A DNA stretch of 64,000 nt from MED-G105 sp039814575. Lineage in GTDB: Bacteria; Pseudomonadota; Alphaproteobacteria; Caulobacterales; Parvularculaceae. Every line of letters begins with the position of its first letter. Positions within the stretch are counted from its first letter, which is position 1. The notes below the pieces were generated by a model, which did no database searches, had not been told where the DNA came from, and worked only from the letters and a program-made list of their open reading frames with translations. The stretch spans positions 248,001 to 312,000 of the forward strand of contig JBCCAY010000001.1 of assembly GCA_039814575.1 (NCBI GenBank), read 5' to 3'. Both the position numbers and the translations under genes were made by a program. This document shows, piece by piece, positions 1 to 7,662 of the stretch.

Positions 1-1020
1 GCCGCCATGTTCTTCGAAGGATTCGCGGCCGGCAATCGCGATTTCTTCGAGCGTTTCAAGACAATCGGCGACGAAGCCGGGCGTCATCACCGCCACGTTT
101 TTGACCCCTTGCTCGGCGAGCGTCGTAATGGTGTCGTCGGTCGCCGGCGTCAGCCATTTCTCGGGGCCGAACTTCGATTGGAAAGTGAGCGGCGCATAGT
201 CTTTTTCCCAGCCCATCGCTTCACGCAAGAGACGCGCAGTTTTAGCGCAATGGCAATGATAGGGATCGCCCGCTTGTAAATACCGCTCGGGCAGTCCGTG
301 GAAGGATAGAATCACCCGCTCCGGCGTCCAGTCGAGGGGTTTTAGGTGCGCCTCAGCGCTCGCCGCCAAAGCGGAGATATAGGCTGGGTGGTCATGGAAC
401 GCCGGCGCCATGCGCAGGGCCGGCTGCCACCAGGCGCTTTTCACGGCGTTGAAGACGGCGTCATGGACGCTCGCCGTCGTCGTCACGGAATATTGCGGAT
501 AGAGCGGGACGATTAGGATGCGATCGCAGCCGTCGGCTTTTAGGGCGGCCATCCGGTCGGCGACGGCGGGTTCGCCGTAACGCATCGCCCAATCCACCTC
601 GACGTCATCATTGAACCGTTCTTTTAAACGATCCGCCAATGTACGCGTGTGGAAGCGCAAGGGCGATTCATCGCTCTCTTCCCGCCATATGGACGCGTAC
701 GCCCTGGCGGTCTTCGCGGGCCGAACGTTTAAAATGACGCCGTGCAGAAGCGGCGTCCATAATAGGCGCGGATAGTCGACAATGCGGCGATCACTCAAAA
801 ATTCGGCGAGATAGCGTTTAACGGCGCTGCTGGTGGGCGCATCCGGCGTTCCCAAGTTCACCAGCAGAACACCGACTTTTGAGCGTGGGATATTCGGGTG
901 ATTGTCCGGGGCGTCCGGCAAGCGTACTTCAACCTTGACGGCGCGGGATTGCTGCTCATTCGCCGCCGCGCCAGCGCGCTCTGCGGGATCGAAAGCGACG
1001 ATTTTGGGTTGCGACGTCAC
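1..1020 (-). CDS. hemH: Ferrochelatase, 3' end cut by the window edge
   Basis: Inserts ferrous iron into protoporphyrin IX, the last step of protoheme synthesis. Reading the minus strand gives 340 codons in frame to the window edge. The family motif around the catalytic histidine, LSFHGLPERY, is present at about residue 236, followed by FGPEKWLTPATDDT and PGFVADCLETLEEI near the left edge. I chose the GTG at 1018-1020 because GAGGA lies 10 bases upstream. The frame stays open further upstream, so a longer start is possible. About 45 residues precede the usual N-terminal motif GVLLVNLGTPDAP, longer than in many homologues. The C-terminus lies outside the window. In several alphaproteobacteria hem genes sit near the replication origin, which fits the rest of this window. 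Confidence 0.9.
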   Translation of the reverse strand, partial: MTSQPKIVAFDPAERAGAAANEQQSRAVKVEVRLPDAPDNHPNIPRSKVGVLLVNLGTPDAPTSSAVKRYLAEFLSDRRIVDYPRLLWTPLLHGVILNVRPAKTARAYASIWREESDESPLRFHTRTLADRLKERFNDDVEVDWAMRYGEPAVADRMAALKADGCDRILIVPLYPQYSVTTTASVHDAVFNAVKSAWWQPALRMAPAFHDHPAYISALAASAEAHLKPLDWTPERVILSFHGLPERYLQAGDPYHCHCAKTARLLREAMGWEKDYAPLTFQSKFGPEKWLTPATDDTITTLAEQGVKNVAVMTPGFVADCLETLEEIAIAGRESFEEHGG

Positions 1021-1310
1021 TCTAATTAATTCCTCGGTTACCCCAGCAGCATTCCCTAGTGCGCTTTTTCGGCGCTGTGCGGCGGCCGCCAGGCTTTCAC
1101 ACTGTTGATAGCTTATACGCCAAATTTTGATCGTCCGATTTCTTTCGTCATCATAAGCTGCCCCTTTAACTCTTCGGGCGGTTTGTCACAAAAGCGATAC
1201 ACTAAAAATGAATGTTGCGGCTGATAGCTCGAATGGCGGCGTAAATGGCGGCGCTTGTGGCGGCGTTATGGGAATGAGCCAGCCTATTGTTGGCGTAAAA
1301 GAGGCGAGTA

Positions 1311-2555
1311 ATGGACCTAGATGTTGGACTATGGGCGGCGGTCGGGTTTTTCTTCGCCGCCTATGCGGTCGTGGGGAATGACGCCCTTCAGACCCTAGGG
1401 ACGTTCATCAACTCGAACCGACGCTTGCCGTGGTGGGCGCTCTTTCTGTTCGCCTCGTTCATTCTGGTGATCGTCTTTTTCTACGGCTATGTCACCGACG
1501 GCGGCGAGCTGACCAATCCTGACGGAAGTCGCCGGGCGTTGTGCGACTTCGCCGTGGGCTGTGACCCATCGTTTGGGCGCCTGAACAATACTGATAAATA
1601 CCCGGTCTTTGACCCGCAATGGTATCACGCGTTGCCGCCCTTGATGCTGCTCTTGCTGACGCGGTTCGGCGTGCCGGTGTCGACGACCTTTATGGTGCTG
1701 ACGATTTTCGCGACCATCGCGGGCCTTTCGTCAATGTTGCAAAAATCGCTGATCGGCTACGGCCTCGCCTTCGCCGTCGGCGGCGGGCTTTACCTGGTGC
1801 TGTCGCAAACCCTGGAACGGTTTTTCCGCGCCACCGAGCATCAGCAGCACCATCCCCTCTGGGTGCTCTTGCAGTGGCTGACGACCGGCTATTTGTGGTC
1901 GGTCTGGTTGATGCAGGACTTCGCCAATATTTTCATTTTCCTACCGCGCGGCGACGGCGTTACGCCGGGCTCCGGTCTCAATCCGGCCGAAGCGATCGTC
2001 GCCGTCGGCGTCACGATTTTGCTGCTCGGCTATACGTTTTGGAATAGCGGCGGCCCCGTCCAGCGGATTTTGAAGTCGAAAACGGCCGTCACGGATATTC
2101 GCTCGGCGACCGTTATCGACTTCACTTACGCCTCGCTCCTCTTTTACTTCAAAGAGCTGAACAATGTGCCGATGTCGACGACATGGGTGTTCCTGGGGCT
2201 GATCGCGGGGCGGGAATACGCCTTCGCCCTGACGACGAAAGCCATCAGTTTCTTGCGCACCGCGCAGGTGACGCTGTCTGACTTGTCGAAAGCCTATATT
2301 GGTCTTGTCATTTCCATCGACATGGCGCGCGGCCTGCCCTGGCTCGCCCAGGCGTTCACGGAAGACGGCTTTCAATTGCCGCCTTTGACGGAGCTTGCGC
2401 CGACGATGAACACGGCCTGGTTCCTAATTATCGCCAATGCGATTTTAGTTCCCGTGGCGTTTTTCTTCGCCAACAAGTCGATCCCGCGTATGGCGATGAT
2501 TGCGGCGGTGTATCTCGTAGCGCTAGCGGCGTTTCTGACGTTGCCGATCGCATGA
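1311..2555 (+). CDS. PiT-like inorganic anion permease (divergent)
   Basis: A 414-residue polytopic membrane protein with about ten hydrophobic segments. Two halves each carry a motif recalling the PiT phosphate/sulfate permease family: GNDALQTLGTF near residue 22 resembles the PiT signature GANDVANA-GT, and PVSTTFMVL (about residue 122) and VPMSTTWVF (about residue 286) resemble the duplicated P-STT loops. It probably moves phosphate or a similar anion across the inner membrane, but the ion is not shown by the sequence. The ATG follows GAGGCGAG at a suitable distance. It stands alone, divergent from hemH and convergent with the XRE regulator. Overall similarity to classical PitA looks low, so family membership is inferred from these loops only. 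Confidence 0.6.
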   Translation: MDLDVGLWAAVGFFFAAYAVVGNDALQTLGTFINSNRRLPWWALFLFASFILVIVFFYGYVTDGGELTNPDGSRRALCDFAVGCDPSFGRLNNTDKYPVFDPQWYHALPPLMLLLLTRFGVPVSTTFMVLTIFATIAGLSSMLQKSLIGYGLAFAVGGGLYLVLSQTLERFFRATEHQQHHPLWVLLQWLTTGYLWSVWLMQDFANIFIFLPRGDGVTPGSGLNPAEAIVAVGVTILLLGYTFWNSGGPVQRILKSKTAVTDIRSATVIDFTYASLLFYFKELNNVPMSTTWVFLGLIAGREYAFALTTKAISFLRTAQVTLSDLSKAYIGLVISIDMARGLPWLAQAFTEDGFQLPPLTELAPTMNTAWFLIIANAILVPVAFFFANKSIPRMAMIAAVYLVALAAFLTLPIA

Positions 2556-2629
2556 AAAGAACGGCGCGAAGTTTGCGTTTTGTGTCTTTCTTTGGTGTTC
2601 GATTGCGCGCGGCACCTTCGACAGCTGTT

Positions 2630-3334
2630 TTAACTGATGTATCTGAATGTAACGCGAAAGACAGTGATTTCGCCGCTAAACGGCGTGTCTTGATCGGCCA
2701 GGTTATGAAGGATAAAGCGCGGTCTGCCGGCAAACCCCGGAGGGATATAATTCAGTCCTATTGGGGCAAGGCCGAGATCGACCGCCTCCTGCGCCACCGA
2801 CACAAGACATTCGATGTCCGAAGGCAACTTAAACAGTTCGCTTGTTGCGCACCCAATCATTTGTCTTGCGGGAATCGACAAAACATCGTCGGCTGATCCG
2901 ACAATGTTTTCTCGGGAGACGCGTAGCTCATACTCTCCGTTGTCGTTATGCGGCTCGTCGCGATATCCAGCAAGAATACGCGTCGGCAGCAACAATTGAA
3001 GCGCTACTTTTGAGAGCGGTCCGCGTTTGACGTTTTCGGTACCCACACCGTTTTCGGGCTCACGCTGTGTGGGCGCGTCGTCCGCGTTGTCGCTTGAGGT
3101 GGCGATGGCCGTCCATTCCGCGGCGGTCCCGCCAAATATATCGGCGAGTTTTTCGGCCCATTCGTGCCGTAGCCGAAGATCGCCGCCCAATATTCTGTAA
3201 ACCGACGTTCTTGATATCTGAAGTGCTTCGGCGAGTTCGACGATCGTCATCCCGCGCGCGCGAAGCCCTCGGCTAATGGCGTCCTTAAGGTCGATCGCCG
3301 CCTTTGAGAATATGTAGGTTGAAGTTGAAACCAT
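2630..3334 (-). CDS. XRE-type regulator with a dCTP-deaminase/dUTPase-like C-terminal domain
   Basis: A 234-residue protein. Residues 18-62 form a helix-turn-helix of the XRE/Cro type (MTIVELAEALQISRTSVYRIL). After a polar linker, residues 110-230 read like the beta-rich fold of dCTP deaminase/dUTPase: LPSDIECLVS aligns with the family LPDDLVARVE segment, DLGL with the LARLGL segment, and IPPGFAGRPRFILHN with the IDPGFEGRITLELFN segment. The catalytic GRSS motif is not conserved (VAQE stands in its place), so a sensory rather than enzymatic role is more likely. It lies 71 bases downstream of a 58-residue gene on the same strand, beneath a palindromic upstream region. No strong ribosome site precedes the ATG. 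HTH is confident; the second domain is inferred by eye. Confidence 0.65.
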   Translation of the reverse strand: MVSTSTYIFSKAAIDLKDAISRGLRARGMTIVELAEALQISRTSVYRILGGDLRLRHEWAEKLADIFGGTAAEWTAIATSSDNADDAPTQREPENGVGTENVKRGPLSKVALQLLLPTRILAGYRDEPHNDNGEYELRVSRENIVGSADDVLSIPARQMIGCATSELFKLPSDIECLVSVAQEAVDLGLAPIGLNYIPPGFAGRPRFILHNLADQDTPFSGEITVFRVTFRYIS

Positions 3335-3405
3335 TGGGAGGGAGGGCGCGCCCGCGTCGAAACATATGATACGTTACAGGGGGCCGACTTGGGCGCGTCC
3401 TTGGC

Positions 3406-3582
3406 TTATTGTTCCCCGCCTGTGGATTTAACAACGTCCGAGACCGTGCGACCGATGCTGGCCGCCAGTGCCGCAAGCGTGAGTTTATCGGGGGATCTGC
3501 CAGACCCTCCAAGTTCGTCCTTTGGAATGCGGATTTGTATCCACTTTCCCTTATCTTCGATCTTGATGCTTTTTACGTTCAT
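3406..3582 (-). CDS. Small protein of 58 residues upstream of the XRE regulator
   Basis: A short open frame with a good ATG start (MNVKSIKIEDKG) preceded by AAGGCGG. It ends at a TAA 71 bases before the XRE/dUTPase-like regulator and points the same way, so the two probably share a transcript. The protein is basic at the N-terminus, has a likely beta strand (KWIQIRIPKDE), and ends in a helical segment (LTLAALAASIGRTVSDVVK). I do not recognise a family. It could be a small DNA-binding or antitoxin-like partner, but that rests only on size and position. Codon use is normal for the region and the reading frame ends cleanly, which supports a real gene. Confidence 0.55.
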   Translation of the reverse strand: MNVKSIKIEDKGKWIQIRIPKDELGGSGRSPDKLTLAALAASIGRTVSDVVKSTGGEQ

Positions 3583-3619
3583 ACCATACCGCCTTTTGCC
3601 CTAGCGTCCGGAATAATGG

Positions 3620-3658
3620 ACAAATGTAACCGAAATGGAAACAAATGTAACTTTACAT
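3620..3658 (-). promoter_or_regulatory. Candidate operator: two direct repeats and a palindrome
   Basis: Upstream of the 58-residue gene, ACAAATGTAAC occurs twice, at 3620-3630 and 3641-3651, one start every 21 bases (two helical turns). The second copy overlaps a perfect palindrome, ATGTAACTTTACAT, at 3645-3658. This layout suits a dimeric helix-turn-helix repressor and makes the XRE protein encoded downstream a natural candidate for autoregulation. That link is inference. Confidence 0.5.
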
Positions 3659-3866
3659 ATGTTTCAAACAGTCGCAAGGAAAAAGATTTTGTGTTCGCGC
3701 TATGCAGTTCGCTCGCCGCGTGTTTTGACGTTCTTAAAGGGTAAAGAAGCTATATCGCGAGCTGGGATAACAGAGATCTCCCGCCTCTCGCTGGCGCTAA
3801 GTAGTAGGCGGCTTGCTGGCGCGTTGAGGCCGCGACGCGCATATCGGAAACAGCGTGTTTTGGCCC

Positions 3867-5618
3867 TCACTCCGCCGCGTTCTTGATCGGCCCGTCGTCA
3901 TTCGCCGCCCCTGAGGAGGGGGTGGAAGCGTTCGCTGCGGGGGATTTTTGCGGCTCCGCTGGCGCAAACGCTTCCTCCGCCATTTGTTTCACGCGCACAT
4001 AGTCAAGCTTGCCGGTGCCGAGCACGGGCACGGCGTCGACTTCGACGATCTTTTTCGGCACGGCGAGTTCCGGCACGCCGTGGGACTGCGCCCAGGCGAG
4101 GACAAGGCTGCGGTCGGCGTCCTTTTTATCCGTAACAAGAACGATCTGTTCGCCCTTGCGTTTGTCCGGCAAGATCGCCGCTGCGTGCATATTGTCGGGC
4201 CAAACGGCGGTGGCGCAGTTTTCGACAACGGCGAGGGAGACCATTTCGCCGCCGATTTTCGCGAAACGTTTCACACGCCCACGGATGGAAACATAGCCGC
4301 CGGCGTCGACCGTGACGATGTCGCCCGTGTCATGCCAGCCCTCGTGCAAGGGTTTGATGACGCCGGGCGCTTCGGCGGTGATATACCCCTTCATAACATT
4401 CGGGCCGCGCACGACGAGCCGGCCGGCGCTGTCGAGGCCCTCCACCGGTTCGAGTTTGTAATCGACTGTCGGTAAAAGTTTGCCCACCGTGCCGGAGCGA
4501 ATGTCGCCCGGCTGATTGGCGGCGAGCACGGGCGAGGCTTCGGTGACGCCATAGCCTTCGAGCACTTCGAAGGAGAATTTGCGCTCCGCCATTTGCCGGG
4601 TTTCGTCTTTCACGCGCTCCGCGCCGCACACAGCGAGGCGCAAGGACTTCATGGAGCGGGCGTCGCCGGCGCGCATATATTGCTGCAGAAAGGTGTCGGT
4701 GGCGAAAATCACCGTGGCGCTGGTGTCAAAAATCCGTTTCGGGATGATTTTCGTTTGTAAAGGCGAGGGGTGTAAGACCGTCGGATAGCCGACAATGATC
4801 GGCCACAAGGTGCCGGCCGTCAGGCCGTAGCAATGGAAGGTCGGCAGCGGATTAAAGAAGATGTCCGAGGGCAGAATTTTTACGTGTTCGGCGATCTGCT
4901 GAACATTGGCGAGCACATTGGCGTGGGAAAGCACGACGCCCTTCGGCGCGCCTTCGGTGCCGGACGTGAAGAGAACGACGCCCGTGGCGTCAGGGTCCGG
5001 CGTTGCGGCGAATAGGCCGGGCGCCAGCGGGCCGATAAGCGCGCGCGCTTTATCGGCGGGCGTCAGCGCTTCGCGCAAATCTTCCAAATAAAGAAACTCT
5101 AAGTCGTCTTTCAACTCGTCAATGAGGCTTTCCAAGCCGCCGATTTCAATGAACTTCCGGGCCGTGACGACTTTCGTCACTTGCGCAGCTTTCGCGGCGG
5201 ATTTGATATTGCGTGCGCCGGCGGTGAAGTTCAGCATCGCTGGAATGCGTCCGCGCGAATGCAGCGCTAAAAGCGTGATGACCGCGCCGGCGCCTGTCGG
5301 CAGCAAAACGCCAAGCGTTTCGCCATTGTTGCTCGCCCGCGCCATCGGGCCGCCAAGCGCGAAGCTGGCGCGAATAAGCTCTTTATACGTCAATTTGCGG
5401 CCGTCGCCGTCTATGACCGCTAAGCGTCCCCCGCCGAGCCGCCGCCCGGTGGCGATGACGGCGTGAAAAAGTGATCGGCGCGTTGCTTTTTCAATGCGAC
5501 GCACGACCGTCTTTTCGGGCGGCGTATGGTCAAAGGCGTCCGCTGGCGGTGGTGCGCCGGCGCTGCTTGTTGCGCCCGTTGCAGCGCTATCGTTCGAACT
5601 GGCTGGTGCGTCGGCCAT
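3867..5618 (-). CDS. AMP-dependent acyl-CoA/acyl-ACP synthetase
   Basis: An adenylate-forming enzyme of 583 residues that activates a fatty acid with ATP. The phosphate-binding motif FTSGTEGAPKGVVLSH, the YGVTEASP motif and the HDTGDIV and GRVKRFAKIGGEMVS motifs of the ANL superfamily are all present and in order. The core resembles the synthetase half of Aas (2-acylglycerophosphoethanolamine acyltransferase/acyl-ACP synthetase) more than FadD, but no acyltransferase half is fused. I chose the ATG at 5618 because GGGAG precedes it by six bases; an upstream ATG at 5744 would add 42 residues of unlikely sequence. The C-terminal ~25 residues are rich in Pro, Ala and Ser. No operon partner is visible. 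Confidence 0.85.
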   Translation of the reverse strand: MADAPASSNDSAATGATSSAGAPPPADAFDHTPPEKTVVRRIEKATRRSLFHAVIATGRRLGGGRLAVIDGDGRKLTYKELIRASFALGGPMARASNNGETLGVLLPTGAGAVITLLALHSRGRIPAMLNFTAGARNIKSAAKAAQVTKVVTARKFIEIGGLESLIDELKDDLEFLYLEDLREALTPADKARALIGPLAPGLFAATPDPDATGVVLFTSGTEGAPKGVVLSHANVLANVQQIAEHVKILPSDIFFNPLPTFHCYGLTAGTLWPIIVGYPTVLHPSPLQTKIIPKRIFDTSATVIFATDTFLQQYMRAGDARSMKSLRLAVCGAERVKDETRQMAERKFSFEVLEGYGVTEASPVLAANQPGDIRSGTVGKLLPTVDYKLEPVEGLDSAGRLVVRGPNVMKGYITAEAPGVIKPLHEGWHDTGDIVTVDAGGYVSIRGRVKRFAKIGGEMVSLAVVENCATAVWPDNMHAAAILPDKRKGEQIVLVTDKKDADRSLVLAWAQSHGVPELAVPKKIVEVDAVPVLGTGKLDYVRVKQMAEEAFAPAEPQKSPAANASTPSSGAANDDGPIKNAAE

Positions 5619-5802
5619 ATCAACTCCCACAAAGTCGTATTCGGGCCCGTCATCCTTTCCCCCGCTACGGATCGGACGCGCCTTTCTAACGGCGTCGTAA
5701 CCCAAAGGCAAAAGGGGCCGTTCGATTTTTGCGCGGTGCATCATTGATAGATATCTCTATGCCTTCAAATCGAATTAATGCTATAGCATTTTCAATGCGC
5801 AC

Positions 5803-5850
5803 ACTCAGCGTCGAGAGAGCGATTTAGACCCTGTAGGTAATACGCTGAGT
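5803..5850. promoter_or_regulatory. Inverted repeat before the PhyH gene
   Basis: ACTCAGCGT at 5803-5811 and its exact reverse complement at 5842-5850 flank 30 bases, ending 20 bases before the PhyH start codon. The stretch just before it is AT-rich. It may be an operator or an RNA hairpin in the leader; the sequence alone does not decide. Confidence 0.3.
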
Positions 5851-5870
5851 GCAATGAAGGACCGAGATAA

Positions 5871-6764
5871 ATGTTTACGGGATTATCCGATAGCCAGCTC
5901 GCAGATTACAACCGCGATGGCTTTGTCATGTGCCCTAATGTAATTGACGTTGAAACCCTCGCCGAACTGAACGTAGAAATTGATCGTTTACGCGAAGACG
6001 CGATTAAGGCTCGTGAAATCGGATCGTTGGAAGGCTTTTTCCAAGCATTCGAATTCGAAAATGATGATCCAGACGTCCTTCGTCGGATCATGAATCCCCA
6101 TCGGATTTCCGAAGCCTTTAGAAAATTTATCCACCACCCCTCGTTAGTTGCGGCCTTGCAATCGGTGCTTGGACCATCGGTGCGGTTGCAGAATACTAAG
6201 CTCAATATCAAAGCCCCGGGAGTAGGGGCGCTCGTCGATTGGCACCAAGATTTTGCGCATTATCCGCATGCAAATCGAAATGTATCAGCGCTCGGGTTTT
6301 TTCTTGATGATATTAATGAAGAGAACGCGCCTTTGATGGTGTTTCCAAATTCTCATTCTGGTGATGTTCTGGATCATCATGACAATGGAATATTCGTGGG
6401 TTCAATAGATCTAGCGAAAAACAAGTTGGACGTTGCTGATGCGGCAAAACTTACCGGTCCGGCTGGTAGCATTAGTCTGCATCACGGTCATGCAGTCCAT
6501 GGATCGGAGGTCAACCGATCGACAAAATCTCGCAGAATGCTATTCTTGGAATGCGCTGCCGGCGATGCTTGGCCCTTGCTTCCCATGTCCTACAAAATCG
6601 ATCCTAAAGACATTCGTAGCTATGCTGAGGAATGCATGCTCGTGGGGGGGTTGTCCTATACGCCTCGCATGGAGGCGACCGATATTCGACTCCCATTGCC
6701 TTTACCACCAGTGGAGAAGACTTCGCTCTACGAAATGCAGGCGCATCGAACTAAGAGCGCCTAG
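5871..6764 (+). CDS. Phytanoyl-CoA dioxygenase (PhyH) family protein
   Basis: A 297-residue Fe(II)/2-oxoglutarate dioxygenase. The metal-binding HxD is in DWHQDF (about residue 127) and the distal histidine is probably in HGHAVHGSEVN (about residue 206), followed by a basic residue able to bind 2-oxoglutarate. Such enzymes hydroxylate small molecules or acyl chains; the substrate here is unknown. AAGGA precedes the ATG by nine bases. The gene is visibly more AT-rich than its neighbours, with many AAT, GAT and ATT codons, which suggests recent acquisition. It lies between the acyl-CoA synthetase (divergent) and a decayed nitroreductase end, so it may have arrived with, or disrupted, another gene. 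Confidence 0.85.
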   Translation: MFTGLSDSQLADYNRDGFVMCPNVIDVETLAELNVEIDRLREDAIKAREIGSLEGFFQAFEFENDDPDVLRRIMNPHRISEAFRKFIHHPSLVAALQSVLGPSVRLQNTKLNIKAPGVGALVDWHQDFAHYPHANRNVSALGFFLDDINEENAPLMVFPNSHSGDVLDHHDNGIFVGSIDLAKNKLDVADAAKLTGPAGSISLHHGHAVHGSEVNRSTKSRRMLFLECAAGDAWPLLPMSYKIDPKDIRSYAEECMLVGGLSYTPRMEATDIRLPLPLPPVEKTSLYEMQAHRTKSA

Positions 6765-6961
6765 AGCAAGGCCTCGCCACGGTTATGCAAGAGGCCTGTG
6801 CGACTCGCGCGAAGACGGTGTCGGCGTTTCTTCAAATTCCGGATCAAAGCATGTTCTGCTACGGTATGGCGCTCAGATATGCAAACCTTAACGTGCCGGT
6901 GAACAGCTTAAAAGCTAAGCGCGCGCCTGTTGATGAGTTCGCCGTGTTTTTGAGCGATTAG
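6755..6961 (+). pseudogene. 3' remnant of a nitroreductase gene
   Basis: In the frame starting at 6755 the translation reads LEQGLATVMQEACA, then KTVSAFLQIPDQSM, FCYGMALRYANLNVPVN and ERAP-like KAKRAPVDEFAVFL, ending at a TAG at 6959-6961. This matches the C-terminal ~65 residues of NfsB/NfnB-type nitroreductases (GLAT-PQEA, CGMALGYAD, APVN-LRTERAPLDEF). No start or N-terminal two thirds exist upstream: the frame is closed at 6752 and the PhyH gene occupies the space. It overlaps the last codon of pyrF on the other strand. It is probably a relic left by a deletion or by insertion of the PhyH segment. Confidence 0.7.
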
Positions 6962-7662
6962 TTCGTTTCACTGAGTTCCGCTGCAATCGCCGCTGCAACT
7001 GACGCGGGGTCCGCCGCCTGCGTAATCGGCCGGCCGACAACGACGGCGTCAGCGCCGGCGGCGCGGGCGGCGGCGGGCGTCACGACGCGCTTTTGGTCGT
7101 CAACGCTCGCGCCTGAAGGCCTGACGCCGGGCGTGACAATAAGCAATTGATCGCCGAGGCGCTCGCGAATGCGTGCTGCTTCATGGGCCGAGGCGATGAC
7201 CCCGTCCGCCCCGCATTCCGCGGCGAGTTCCGCTCTTTTGATCACTAAGTCTTCGAGCTTCATGGAGAAGCCGGCGGCTTCAATGTCCGCTTGCCCTAAA
7301 CTCGTCAGCACCGTGACGGCCATAATTTTAAGGCGCGGGTCGTCGCCGCGCCCTTCGACAGCGGCCTTTACCACATCGCGTTCCGCGTGGACCGTGAGAA
7401 GGTCCGCCCCGACCTGGCGCACGGACTTAACGCCCTTTTCAACGGTGGCGCCGATGTCGTGGTATTTCAGATCCAGAAAGACTTTTTTGCCGTTGGCGCT
7501 TAAGGCTTCGGCGAGTTTAAAGCCGCCCACAGGCGCTAGTTGATAGCCAATTTTGTAGAAACCCGCTGCTGAACCAATTTTCTCGATCAGCTGTTCCGCC
7601 TCCGCTGCCGACGGCACGTCGAGCGCGACAATTAATCGGTCTTTGTCATGAAAGTCGCTCAT
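6958..7662 (-). CDS. pyrF: Orotidine 5'-phosphate decarboxylase
   Basis: Decarboxylates OMP to UMP, the last step of de novo pyrimidine synthesis. The 234-residue protein shows the N-terminal LIVALDVPS strand, the catalytic DLKYHDIGATV motif with the Asp-Lys-Asp array (about residues 63-71), and the phosphate-binding TPGVRP loop plus VVGRPI at the end. Length is normal for the short bacterial class. Its ATG overlaps the stop of nth by four bases (ATGA), so nth and pyrF are cotranscribed and translationally coupled. The pairing is not functional in any obvious way. Confidence 0.95.
   Translation of the reverse strand: MSDFHDKDRLIVALDVPSAAEAEQLIEKIGSAAGFYKIGYQLAPVGGFKLAEALSANGKKVFLDLKYHDIGATVEKGVKSVRQVGADLLTVHAERDVVKAAVEGRGDDPRLKIMAVTVLTSLGQADIEAAGFSMKLEDLVIKRAELAAECGADGVIASAHEAARIRERLGDQLLIVTPGVRPSGASVDDQKRVVTPAAARAAGADAVVVGRPITQAADPASVAAAIAAELSETN

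Noticed and set aside
1021..1310. Origin signals between hemH and the PiT-like gene, by analogy with the hemE origin of Caulobacter
   Set aside because: No DnaA boxes or repeats seen; hemE itself is not in the window.
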